Assembly (NCBI RefSeq): GCF_002368395.1
Contig: NZ_AP018254.1
Span: 1 to 64,000, forward strand
Direction: 5' to 3'
Source: Calothrix sp. NIES-3974
GTDB taxonomy: Bacteria > Cyanobacteriota > Cyanobacteriia > Cyanobacteriales > Nostocaceae
Length of the DNA stretch: 64,000 nt
The position numbers and the translations under genes are program-made. Numbering within the stretch: the stretch's first letter is position 1; each line of letters opens with the position of its first letter. Positions 55,988 through 64,000 of this stretch are shown here, piece by piece. The notes beneath the pieces are model-generated. The model made no database searches. It saw nothing but the letters and a program-made list of their open reading frames with translations, and was not told the DNA's origin.

Positions 55988-56852
55988 AGTTTTTTAACTC
56001 GAACGTTTTTACGGCATCCTAACACTGGTCGGCTATGGATATGGCGTTTTTTTCATAGTATGTAACAGTTTGTTGTGGAGGATGGATTGTTTACTATAAA
56101 TCAGGCTATTTGTCAAATTAGAAATTCTGAAAACACAAACCAATGCCACACTCTCAAGATGTTAGAGTGATACTTTGTGTGATTTGAGCCAAATCTGGAT
56201 CGAATTTGGTCAAGTCTCCTCCTATGAGGGGAAATAATTGGTTGGAAAGGTTGTAAGGATTGGAAAGAGCAAAAAATTCTACCTGGTTTTAATCGGGTTT
56301 AACTCCATTATCCAAAAATCTCTAGAACCTGGAGAGAGTAGGGAGCAAATCTACCCGTTATACAAACGGTACAAGCGGCAATAAATAAATTGAAGCTTGA
56401 GAAATAGCTATAAAGACCGTAGATCCAGAATGAGTTAAATCCTTAACTTTAACTGTGAAGAATCACCCTGAGACAAAAATTGAGTCAAATTTACCTTCAT
56501 TAAAGAAGCTTAACTTGACAAGTTGAAGTTAATTGACTTTCTAGTAGGCACCCAATATTCCTCGTAGTGTGATGGGTGAAGGCTACTGCTAAATTTGACA
56601 GTGGCTTCTCTGGTCACGCGTGGAGGCAAAAAGAAGACTGCTTTTGTGAAAATTCCGTAATTTAACCGCAGTTTGGTCACTTGAGCTGGAGTCAGACTAT
56701 TCGGTAGTTGCAAACTGATTACAAAGATTGGAGACTAAGCTGGCGAAACATTGGTCAAACAAATGCTTAATATAAAGTAAAGTCTTGGTAAAAGCTCAGA
56801 AGATATATCCAAAGTTGGATATATTTGATACCCAATACCGCTAAATTAAGGA
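55988..56852. other. Gene-free region upstream of psaD
   Basis: About 865 bp. I see no gene. One minus-strand frame (56510-56713) is open for 67 codons but shows no start signal or family match. Confidence 0.45.
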
Positions 56853-57128
56853 TTAGGTTTCGTTTGAGTTGCGTAGGCGCATTAGCTGGCGGCGCATTTG
56901 TGGAGAGGCTTTGAATTCAGAGATTTCGTATGCCTTCACGTTGGTTTGAAGGTATTCGAGAAACTCATCTTGTCCTTCACATAGGGCCTCTAACAACACT
57001 TGTAAAATCTGTTCTGGGTCGCTTAACAGGCTCTTTTCTTCGACTAGGCGAAATTTGAGATGGATTTCGCACTCGTATACGCCGACATCAGAATTTTCGA
57101 GTTGGCGTGCTAATGGCTTTGAACTCAT
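56853..57128 (-). CDS. Asr1734/Npun_R1517-type heterocyst differentiation regulator
   Basis: A 91-residue acidic protein (GVYECEIHLKFRLVEEKSLL, then EISEFKASPQMRRQLMRLRN). I recognise it as the small family typified by Asr1734 of Anabaena and Npun_R1517 of Nostoc, found in heterocyst formers; Asr1734 has been described as a negative effector of heterocyst development. No DNA-binding motif is obvious in the sequence. The upstream region contains a cluster of GTTTTTAC repeats. Together with hetZ it supports a heterocystous host. Confidence 0.85.
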   Translation of the reverse strand: MSSKPLARQLENSDVGVYECEIHLKFRLVEEKSLLSDPEQILQVLLEALCEGQDEFLEYLQTNVKAYEISEFKASPQMRRQLMRLRNSNET

Positions 57129-58037
57129 AGTTGTAGATTCCTTTGGCTGGTGGTTGTCTGCTTTGTTAAGCTTTGAAGTGCAGGCGGGATTTAAGGTTAG
57201 TTTTGACTTAAATCAAAAGTTTAATCGATATTTGGCTGTGATATGTCTCAGTAAACGCTGTATATCATGATGACACTCCCTTGTATTTTCCGTAATCAAC
57301 CTTTGATAACGAGGTCTACACTTTAACACCCCAGCAATAGTCAATGTAAACCAATAACTATTATTAAATTTCTTCAGCCTTCTTCAATAAAGATTCTGTA
57401 AGAACTAGCTGGTTCTTTTTAAAGTGTTTTTACACCATGCTGAATTGAACGTCAATAACAGTTTTTGTTTTTACATAAAAAAGGTATTTTTACGTAAGTA
57501 AAAACGCTGGCTTTTGAGGAAACTACAAGCCACTTATCATTACTCATCAAGGTTTTGAACATGAATGGGTAGTTTTACTAAATGTATTATTTGTGCCTTT
57601 ATCGCCCCATGAACTGGCAATTTACTGAGTAAAAGCAACTGAGGAATTGTACTTTTAAGAACTAGATATATACTGAGGAAAAGAAGAATTTAGCTGTGGA
57701 AAATTGAAATATATAGAGAATAGCGGTGGGTAAAGCTGAGGGAGACGGGTTTGTAGTTGTGGCTGGAGTCTGGAAAAAGCTTTAAGATTAAAGGGCTAAG
57801 GCGCTACTAAAAACATTTCTCACCCATGCAAATGACTGTGATTTTTACAAACAAGGGCATTTAGTTTTGAGACAGCGATCGCAATCCTTCAAGTTCCCTG
57901 TTCTGGGACTGGTGAAAATTTTTGACAAATAGCAAAACCAAGGCTGATTATCTAGGCTGGGAAAGTCTACAATAATCGAGAGTGCGACAAAATTTCAGTC
58001 AAATCTAGCAATTTAAATACAAAAAACCGATTCAGCT
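57129..58037. other. Divergent promoter region, heterocyst regulator / ndhM
   Basis: About 910 bp without a gene, between two divergently transcribed genes. It holds the GTTTTTAC cluster (57426-57505) and one HIP1 site near 57888. Confidence 0.5.
57426..57505. promoter_or_regulatory. Cluster of GTTTTTAC repeats (candidate operator)
   Basis: GTTTTTAC at 57426-57433 and 57467-57474, a near copy GTATTTTTAC at 57484-57493, and an inverted GTAAAAAC at 57498-57505. The last two face each other, forming an inverted pair around CGTAA. They lie about 300 bp upstream of the heterocyst regulator and 530 bp upstream of ndhM. Regulator unknown. Confidence 0.5.
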
Positions 58038-58394
58038 ATGGATAATCCAACCCTGCTCAAATCAACAACCCGACACATTCATATTTTCGCTGCGGAACTG
58101 GATGCAGACGGAGAACTCATTCCCAGCAATCAGGTATTAACCCTGGATATTGACCCCGACAACGAATTTAACTGGAGTGAGGATGCTTTGCGTCAGGTTC
58201 AAAGTCGGTTTAATGATTTGGTCGAAGCTTCCGATGGTGTTGAACTAACTGACTACAACCTGCGACGGATTGGTTCCGATTTAGAACACTTTGTGCAATC
58301 GCTTCTGCAAGCGGGGGAAATTAGTTATAATCTCAACGCCCGCGTCAACAATTACAGTATGGGTTTACCACGGGTTGAACCCGTATCTTCCTGA
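58038..58394 (+). CDS. ndhM: NAD(P)H-quinone oxidoreductase subunit M
   Basis: 118 residues; a peripheral cytoplasmic subunit specific to the photosynthetic NDH-1 complex. Blocks LKSTTRHIHIFAAEL, QVLTLDIDPDNEFNW, LTDYNLRRIGSDLEHFVQSL and NYSMGLPRVEP match NdhM along the full length. ATG at 58038. Its 3' flank is a 7-bp repeat tract. Confidence 0.92.
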   Translation: MDNPTLLKSTTRHIHIFAAELDADGELIPSNQVLTLDIDPDNEFNWSEDALRQVQSRFNDLVEASDGVELTDYNLRRIGSDLEHFVQSLLQAGEISYNLNARVNNYSMGLPRVEPVSS

Positions 58395-58402
58395 GAAATA
58401 AA

Positions 58403-58432
58403 GGGAATAGGGAATCGGGAATCGGGAGTAGG
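58403..58432. repeat. 7-bp tandem repeat (GGGAATC)n, STRR
   Basis: Units GGGAATA, GGGAATC, GGGAATC, GGGAGTA, then GG, nine bases after the ndhM stop. Confidence 0.95.
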
Positions 58433-58507
58433 AACGTGGTAAAAATTGGGAAGCCGTATGTAGCACGTCTACACGAGCAATCCAAAATCCACAATCCCAA
58501 ATTCAAA

Positions 58508-59836
58508 ATGGTACTACGTTTTCCGACAAAACTCACCCTTGCTTGTGTTTTCTGGTTATTATTTCAAGTCTCAGCCAAAGCCGGAGAGTTGATCGGACGG
58601 GCTATATTAAACGCTGACACCTTTGCCGTTGGTAGCACCTCCGGTCAATTTAAACAAACCCAGCGATCGCTCCCTTTTCACCATGCTCAACCTGTACAGG
58701 GTTTTTCGAGTGTGGAACCGGGTCCGCGTCCAGGTACATATTTTGTGTTGTCGGATAATGGTTTCGGTAGTAAAGCCAATTCTCCCGATTACCATCTGCG
58801 AATTTATGCAGTGGAACCGGATTTTCGCAATGGACAAGTGTACCCAGTACATGTGAAAACCGGAGACCGTTTACCTCGGTTTAATCACGATAGTTTTATC
58901 GAGTTTCGGGATTCCCAACGGCAAATATCCTGGGGAATTATTGCCGATTCTCCCAACTATCCCCAAAGTCAAATTCCTGTGAGTCCCTGGATTCGCAACC
59001 AACGGGTGTTAACTGGGGGAGATTTTGACCCAGAATCCTTCCGTCGAGTGAAGAGTAGCTTTTGGGTTGGCGATGAATTTGGTCCCTTTCTGCTCCATTT
59101 TCACCCCAGAGGAGAGCTTTTACAACCACCAATCCCCATTCCCAATTTAACCCAGGTTGGTACAGCTACAACAATTCGCTCCCCCGACCATCCGGATTTT
59201 GTCAACTTGAGTCGAGAACAACGTCAACAACAAGCAAATTTACCTGGTTCCGGAGGACTTGAAGGGATGGCAATTAATCCGGCGGGTACAAAATTGTACT
59301 TGATGTTAGAAAAAACTTTAGTGGGAGATAAACCGAAAAGGTTACTTATATACGAGTTTGATTTAACAGCACAAAAATTTACAGGTCAGGTTTTTCAGTA
59401 TCAATTAGAGCAGCCCCACTATGCCATCGGTGAAATTACTGCCATTAACGACCGGGAATTTCTGGTGATTGAGCGAGACCATCGACAGGGAGACCCGAAC
59501 CATCCAGGATTTAAACAACCAGCCCAATTTAAACGTATTTACAAAATTAATCTGAATCAACGGGATGGAGATGGATATGTCAGTAAAAAGTTATTAGTGG
59601 ATTTATTAAGAATTGCTGACCCCAGGGGTATTGGAGGGAGAGCAACGAAAAACGGTATTTTTACCTTTCCCTTCGTCACCATTGAAAGCGTTCTTCCCAT
59701 TGACCGACGGACTTTATTGGTAATTAATGACAATAACTATGCGGATAGTGTCGGTCGCGACCCAAAGCAGGTTGATAATACGGAATTTATTTTGATTCGT
59801 CTTCGTCAAGATTTGGATTTGGAGGTAGGGAGATAG
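58508..59836 (+). CDS. Exported esterase-like protein of the phytase-like family
   Basis: 442 residues from ATG at 58508, which gives a signal peptide (LTLACVFWLLFQVSAKAG). The body matches the 'esterase-like activity of phytase' (PF13449) beta-propeller family: GFSSVEPGPRPGTYFVLSDNG-like start, SFWVGDEFGPFLLHF, GGLEGMAINPAGTKLYLMLE, EFLVIERDHRQGD and the end DNNYADSVGRDP. Likely a periplasmic phosphatase or esterase; substrate unknown. The longer GTG frame from 58436 lacks a sensible N-terminus. Confidence 0.87.
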   Translation: MVLRFPTKLTLACVFWLLFQVSAKAGELIGRAILNADTFAVGSTSGQFKQTQRSLPFHHAQPVQGFSSVEPGPRPGTYFVLSDNGFGSKANSPDYHLRIYAVEPDFRNGQVYPVHVKTGDRLPRFNHDSFIEFRDSQRQISWGIIADSPNYPQSQIPVSPWIRNQRVLTGGDFDPESFRRVKSSFWVGDEFGPFLLHFHPRGELLQPPIPIPNLTQVGTATTIRSPDHPDFVNLSREQRQQQANLPGSGGLEGMAINPAGTKLYLMLEKTLVGDKPKRLLIYEFDLTAQKFTGQVFQYQLEQPHYAIGEITAINDREFLVIERDHRQGDPNHPGFKQPAQFKRIYKINLNQRDGDGYVSKKLLVDLLRIADPRGIGGRATKNGIFTFPFVTIESVLPIDRRTLLVINDNNYADSVGRDPKQVDNTEFILIRLRQDLDLEVGR

Positions 59837-59883
59837 GTAATAGTCTGAATGTAATCTTACACTAGAATAACTCCCTACTTCCT

Positions 59884-59912
59884 GTAGAGACGATCCATCG
59901 GGTCGTCTCTAC
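59884..59912. repeat. GTAGAGACG palindrome overlapping a stop codon
   Basis: Arms GTAGAGACGA and TCGTCTCTAC with core TCCATCGGG. The TAG stop of the minus-strand DegT gene (59909-59911) lies within it. Confidence 0.9.
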
Positions 59913-61036
59913 TCCCTGGAAAAACCTTTAATCGCCGAAATTACCCGGTCTTGTTGCTCCATCGACAATTCGGGAAACATCGGTAAAGAAACCACTTCAT
60001 GACAAATTTGTTCCGATACAGGTAATTGTCCGGGTTGATATCCCAAGTGTTGGTACACAGGTTGGAGATGTAAAGGCATGGGATAATAAACCATTGTATT
60101 TACACCTTGGTCTTGTAGCTTTTGGCGGAAATTATCCCGTTGACCATCGATTACCCGAATGGTGTACTGATTCCATACGCTTTCTCCACCGGGGTGTTGT
60201 TGCGGTAAGATAATACCTGGAACTGCATGGAGATACTCTTGATAACGCTGGGCGATCGCACGACGTTGTTGGTTCCATTTATCTAGGTAGGGTAGTTTGA
60301 CTTTGAGTATTGCAGCTTGAATTGCGTCCAAACGACTATTAATGCCAACTTCCTCGTAGTAATAACGGTTACGCTGTCCATGTTCTTTGATCATCCGGAT
60401 TTTGGCTGCTAATTCTGGGTCATTGGTGGTAATTGCTCCCCCATCTCCAAAAGCACCCAGGTTTTTAGTTGGGTAAAAGCTAAAACAACCCACATGGCCA
60501 ATACTCCCAACTTTTTTCCCTCCCCAAGTTGCACCCGTTGCTTGGGCACAGTCTTCAATGATACTTAAATTATGGGTAGTAGCCAGTTGCATAAGTGCAT
60601 CCATATCCACCGCTTGTCCAAATAGATGCACAGGAATAATTGCCTTGGTTTGCGGTGTAATTGCGGCTGCAACTTGGTTAATATCCAAATTGTAGGTAAT
60701 CGGATCAATATCAACAAACACTGGAGTCGCACCAACTGCACTGACAACCTCTGAAGTCGCAATAAACGTAAATGGGGTCGTAATCACCTCATCCCCTGCT
60801 CCAATACCCAATCCCCGCAAAGCCAAAAATAGGGCATCCGTACCAGAATTGCAGCCAATCGCCGTGGAAACATGATGGTAGGTAGCAAATGCTTGTTCAA
60901 ACTCTGCTAAAATTGGCCCGCCAATATAACGTCCTGATGCCAAAATATCCAGAACTACAGCACTAACTTCCGGTTCAATCACCGCATATTGGTGACGATT
61001 ATCAAACGCAGGGATGGAATTGAGATGTTGAGTCAT
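59909..61036 (-). CDS. DegT/DnrJ/EryC1/StrS sugar aminotransferase
   Basis: 375 residues. A PLP enzyme that aminates nucleotide-linked keto sugars for surface polysaccharides. The PLP lysine is Lys191 in SFYPTKNLGAFGDGG; GCNSGTDALFLAL binds phosphate, PVHLFGQAVDMDAL and EDCAQATGA follow. All family blocks are present. No glycosyltransferase or sugar gene is adjacent, so the pathway cannot be named. Confidence 0.92.
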   Translation of the reverse strand: MTQHLNSIPAFDNRHQYAVIEPEVSAVVLDILASGRYIGGPILAEFEQAFATYHHVSTAIGCNSGTDALFLALRGLGIGAGDEVITTPFTFIATSEVVSAVGATPVFVDIDPITYNLDINQVAAAITPQTKAIIPVHLFGQAVDMDALMQLATTHNLSIIEDCAQATGATWGGKKVGSIGHVGCFSFYPTKNLGAFGDGGAITTNDPELAAKIRMIKEHGQRNRYYYEEVGINSRLDAIQAAILKVKLPYLDKWNQQRRAIAQRYQEYLHAVPGIILPQQHPGGESVWNQYTIRVIDGQRDNFRQKLQDQGVNTMVYYPMPLHLQPVYQHLGYQPGQLPVSEQICHEVVSLPMFPELSMEQQDRVISAIKGFSRE

Positions 61037-61614
61037 AACTTTTCGATTTAGCTTGGCTTTCTTGATTGGGTGTGAGATTGGGTTTATTGGGATTTTGAAT
61101 GAAATCTGGTGTCGGATGCTGTTTGCTGAAATACGCTTTGATAGGCGATTTTACTTAATTTCGGGTCTGCTGTTGGCGCAGTGCTAGCTGTAAAAATCTT
61201 TTGGTGGAGTTCGGGAACGGGAAATAGAGGAAAAAGAATAGCCTTAACCTTGATTCCCATTTGGAGCAGACTCCAAAAAGTGACAGATGCAGCCAAAATA
61301 GTCTCAAAAGCTTACAGTATAGGAGTTTAACTATTTTTCAGCAAGTCCTATTTGATGAATCTGGTGGTTTACCAGACCTTGATTTTTCGCATTTTGTTCA
61401 AGTATTGAAACACCACGCAAGTTTATCTACATTACCAACCAAGAAGCCAAGACGCAAATAATGGTTCCGAGGTGGTTTGGAGAAGAGGTTTTCACCCTAA
61501 TTTCCATTCCCCCCCGATAGGATATTGGTCAAGTATTAGTAAATTCTTGATCAACCACTTTTTGAAGACAGTCAATAGGCTCAAATGTGATACTGGTCGT
61601 TATCAACTGCTCCT

Positions 61615-61640
61615 GTACAGACGCGACGGGTCACGTCTCC
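61615..61640. repeat. GAGACG-family palindrome, degenerate
   Basis: GTACAGACGCGACGGGTCACGTCTCC-like; core mismatched. Confidence 0.6.
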
Positions 61641-61658
61641 TTCGATTTTCTTCTTCCT

Positions 61659-61687
61659 GGACAGACGACCCGACGGGTCGTCTCTAC
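61659..61687. repeat. GAGACG-family palindrome, GACCCGACGGGTC core
   Basis: Arms GACAGACGACCC / GGGTCGTCTCTAC; 19 bp after the previous copy. Confidence 0.85.
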
Positions 61688-62094
61688 TTCGGCTTTGAAA
61701 ACATTCTTTTATACCATTTCACTCACATTTTGATACATTTTCTCCCCCTGCTCTCGAAAGCTCTCCTCAACGTATCAACTTCAAAGTAAAACGGTATTAG
61801 AGGGAAACCCGCGCAGACGAAACAATTGCTTTGAGTGATGCGTCGTTTCTGCTTGATGATTTAGCCATTAAATCGACCATCGATAATAATTACGAGCTTG
61901 TTGACCGCTAACAGTTAACATTTATAGACGTAGATGTGGGTAGTGCGGCTTCTTGTAGAGAAGCCTTCCTATCGGGTACAGTCATCCATCAAAAGTAGTG
62001 AATACACAACTTAAATTGGCAACAGCTTATTATTAAAGATGGTGAAGTTTTGTTTTAAAGGATGGCAAGATCACAAATGTATTCAGAAGCAGTA

Positions 62095-62150
62095 TGTATC
62101 CTGTATTCTGTCAACCGTATTCTGTCTTCTGTATCCTGTATTCTATTCCT
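62095..62150. repeat. 7-bp tandem repeat (TATCCTG/TATTCTG)n, STRR
   Basis: Degenerate 7-bp units just upstream of the LptA-like gene, within its probable leader. Confidence 0.85.
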
Positions 62151-62165
62151 GATATATAAAAAAAT

Positions 62166-62657
62166 ATGAAATACTGGTATCAAATTACTCGTAAGTCCCT
62201 ATACCGTCTGAGTTTAGGATTATTAGTACCAGCAGTGATGATTGGTGCGATCGCAATGGAACCGAAATCAGAACCTGTCCATGCACAAACGGCAAATCAG
62301 GGGAGACCCTTACAAATCAAGTCGGATATTCAAGAATACGACGCGAGAAACCAAATAGTCACAGCACGGGGTAATGTACAAATGCTGTATGCAGCAAGAG
62401 GAATAAAAGCTACAGCTGCCCAAGCTCAATATTTTAGCCGAGAACGACAAATTGTGCTGAGTGGGAATGTTTATATTCTTCAAGCGGGAGGTAACAGTAT
62501 TCGCGGTGAACGGGTGACATATTTGATTGACCAAGGTCGATTTATCGCTCAACCTCGGCAAAATCAACAAGTGGAATCGATTTATTTCGTGGATGATGCC
62601 AATATTGCTCCCACTGGAAACAACACTCCCCCCCAAACACCCCAATTACGACGTTAA
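62166..62657 (+). CDS. LptA/OstA-like periplasmic protein
   Basis: 163 residues with a signal peptide (LGLLVPAVMIGAIAM, cleavage near VHAQ). The OstA/LptA beta-jellyroll is clear (LQIKSDIQEYDARNQIVTAR, GNVQMLYAARGIKATAAQAQ, VLSGNVYILQAGGNSIRGER). LptA carries lipopolysaccharide across the periplasm. Downstream lptB follows after 22 bp, then the permease gene, so this is an Lpt operon. Confidence 0.9.
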   Translation: MKYWYQITRKSLYRLSLGLLVPAVMIGAIAMEPKSEPVHAQTANQGRPLQIKSDIQEYDARNQIVTARGNVQMLYAARGIKATAAQAQYFSRERQIVLSGNVYILQAGGNSIRGERVTYLIDQGRFIAQPRQNQQVESIYFVDDANIAPTGNNTPPQTPQLRR

Positions 62658-62679
62658 CTTTGAAGATAAACAGTGAACC

Positions 62680-63408
62680 GTGAAGATTGTTTTAGAAAAT
62701 ATTCAAAAATCCTACGGTAAAAGGGTAATTGTCAACCGCGTCAATGTTTGTGTTGGTCAGGGGGAGGTGGTTGGCTTACTCGGTCCCAATGGGGCGGGGA
62801 AAACCACCACCTTTTATATTACCACCGGGTTAGAAAAACCTGACCAGGGAAGGGTGTGGTTAGATAATCTGGATATTACCTCCCTACCGATGCATCGACG
62901 AGCAAGACTAGGAATTGGTTATCTTGCTCAAGAAGCTAGCGTTTTTCGGCAGTTGACCGTGCGGGATAATTTACTATTGGTGATGGAGCAAACCCAGGTT
63001 CCGCGGTGGGAATGGGCTATGCGGATGGATAATTTATTGCGGGAATTCCGCTTAGAAAAGGTGGCTAATAGTAAGGGAATACAGCTATCCGGAGGAGAAA
63101 GACGACGTACCGAATTAGCGAGAGCTTTAGCTGCTGGTCGCGAAGGTCCAAAATTTTTGTTGCTGGATGAACCCTTTGCTGGGGTTGATCCGATTGCGGT
63201 GGCCGAAATTCAGCAAATAGTGGATAAATTACGCGATCGCAATATGGGTATTCTCATTACTGACCACAATGTGCGGGAAACTTTAGCCATCACAGACCGC
63301 GCTTATATCATGCGGGAAGGACAAATTCTTGCATCCGGTGGTGCTGACGAACTGTATGCTAATCCCCTTGTGCGTCAGTACTATTTAGGTGATAATTTCC
63401 AAGCTTAA
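62680..63408 (+). CDS. lptB: LPS export ABC transporter ATP-binding protein
   Basis: 242 residues from GTG at 62680. Walker A GPNGAGKTTTFYITTG, signature LSGGERRRTELARAL, Walker B FLLLDEPFAGVDP, H-loop ITDHNVRETL, all typical of LptB. It energises LPS extraction with the LptF/LptG permease encoded 400 bp downstream. Confidence 0.95.
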   Translation: MKIVLENIQKSYGKRVIVNRVNVCVGQGEVVGLLGPNGAGKTTTFYITTGLEKPDQGRVWLDNLDITSLPMHRRARLGIGYLAQEASVFRQLTVRDNLLLVMEQTQVPRWEWAMRMDNLLREFRLEKVANSKGIQLSGGERRRTELARALAAGREGPKFLLLDEPFAGVDPIAVAEIQQIVDKLRDRNMGILITDHNVRETLAITDRAYIMREGQILASGGADELYANPLVRQYYLGDNFQA

Positions 63409-63817
63409 TCTGGGAAGAGGGAGTAGAGACGACTCGGTGGGTCATCTTACGACTCGGTGGGTCGTCTTTCAGGGAGTGGGAAAATCAACTACTTCCCAGA
63501 TTGCTATACTGGGAACGGTTGGTTTTTCGTGATGATTTTTTTAATTTTTATTTAATATTTGAATTTTATATATACCAAAAAGGGTGAGAAATTAGACTTT
63601 CCAAATTCCCCTGGGATTATTTGATATAGCTAACCGCTTGCAGTAACATCAACCACCAATACTGAGAACTGTGAATTGAATCTGATACCCATTAAGGAGG
63701 AGTAATAATTCGGTCAAGACAAAATTTATGACCCTGAATACCTTTTATTTATTTTATTCACTTTATTTATTTTCTCATTTTCTCTAACTTTCCCACTTCA
63801 GCTCACACCAAATTTCA
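63409..63817. other. lptB-permease gap
   Basis: 409 bp, no gene; has the palindrome at 63423-63469. An AT-rich stretch before the permease could carry a second promoter. Confidence 0.45.
63423..63469. repeat. GTAGAGAC repeat with tandem core
   Basis: GTAGAGAC followed by two 20-bp units of CGACTCGGTGGGTC(A/G)TCTT; a member whose half has been duplicated, as at 5109 and 23931. Confidence 0.8.
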
Positions 63818-64000
63818 ATGGCAAAGTTCAAGTCGCTATATACCCTTAACTCCCTAATTCCCTTCTCGCGAATGGATCGATATTTATTACGCGAGTTACT
63901 CCCACCTTTTTTATTCGGTGTCGGTGCATTTGCTTCCCTGGTTTTGGCAATCGATAGTTTAATGGAATTAATGCGTAAGCTAGTGGAATCTGGTTTACCT
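63818..64000 (+). CDS. LptF/LptG family permease, 5' part
   Basis: Partial gene, cut by the window end. It begins MAKFKSLYTLN, then MDRYLLRELLPPFLFGVGAF, the first membrane helix and SLMELMRKLVESGLP, matching the N-terminus of YjgP/YjgQ (LptF/LptG) permeases. The start could be 63818 or the internal ATG at 63872. With LptA-like and LptB genes upstream, it completes the inner-membrane LPS exporter. Confidence 0.88.
   Translation, partial: MAKFKSLYTLNSLIPFSRMDRYLLRELLPPFLFGVGAFASLVLAIDSLMELMRKLVESGLP

Larger units (their letters stand above)
61037..62165. other. Repeat-rich gene-free region
   Basis: About 1.1 kb with no gene I can support. Contains two GAGACG-family palindromes (61615-61640, 61659-61687) and an STRR tract (62095-62150) in the leader of the LptA-like gene. 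Confidence 0.5.

Noticed and set aside
56510-56713. 67-codon minus-strand frame upstream of psaD
   Set aside because: No family match and no convincing start signal; likely chance.
61261-61461. 66-codon plus-strand frame
   Set aside because: No similarity or ribosome site; lies in a repeat-rich gap.
62095-62150. Possible CRISPR-like repeat
   Set aside because: Units are 7 bp without spacers; this is an STRR tract. No CRISPR array or cas gene was seen in the window.

Overview
The window is chromosomal DNA from a filamentous, heterocyst-forming cyanobacterium (Nostocales grade). The evidence is a psaD gene, two NDH-1 subunits specific to oxygenic phototrophs (ndhL, ndhM), a tRNA-Leu(UAA) gene split by the classic cyanobacterial group I intron, a hetZ homologue, a small Asr1734/Npun_R1517-type heterocyst regulator, many GCGATCGC (HIP1) octamers, and 7-bp tandem repeats (STRR) between genes. 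Genus and species cannot be assigned from the sequence alone.

Layout. 0-5 kb: CPBP protease, a decayed IS701-type transposase, then divergent ppx and ubiA. 5-10 kb: an unstable stretch with a WD40 gene, a PIN-domain/small-partner pair, a second damaged copy of the WD40 gene's 3' end, and an intact IS630-type element. 10-23 kb: MscS-type channel, HtrA-like protease, secA, an L,D-transpeptidase, ATP sulfurylase and a caspase-fold protein that has lost both catalytic residues. 23-33 kb: a four-gene minus-strand cluster of exported and outer-membrane proteins (DUF11/SdrD-B protein, 1316-residue beta-barrel, beta-helix/OmpA protein, SdrD-B/DUF11 protein). This is the least explained functional unit in the window. 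33-35 kb: a long non-coding leader and a dispersed repeat. 35-38 kb: ndhL-DUF3007-trpA and the split tRNA. 38-45 kb: a conserved unknown, a YbhN-like membrane protein overlapping larC, a Sua5/YrdC protein and hetZ. 45-50 kb: a second copy of the dispersed repeat carrying two nested small insertions, a bacterial CrtI-type phytoene desaturase, and a GATC-type (DpnII-like) restriction-modification pair. 50-58 kb: DUF751-rbfA, an IS982 remnant, a DUF697-type GTPase, trpE, psaD, the heterocyst regulator and ndhM. 58-64 kb: a phytase-like esterase, a DegT aminotransferase and the start of an LptA-LptB-LptF/G lipopolysaccharide export run that leaves the window.

The functions are mostly housekeeping and photosynthetic, with tryptophan genes scattered as is usual in cyanobacteria. 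The accessory signal lies in repeats and small mobile elements. One palindrome family (arms GTAGAGACG/CGTCTCTAC, changing core) occurs at about a dozen sites, a second REP-like family has covarying stems, and three small non-coding insertions can be delimited because an uninterrupted copy of their target is also present in the window.
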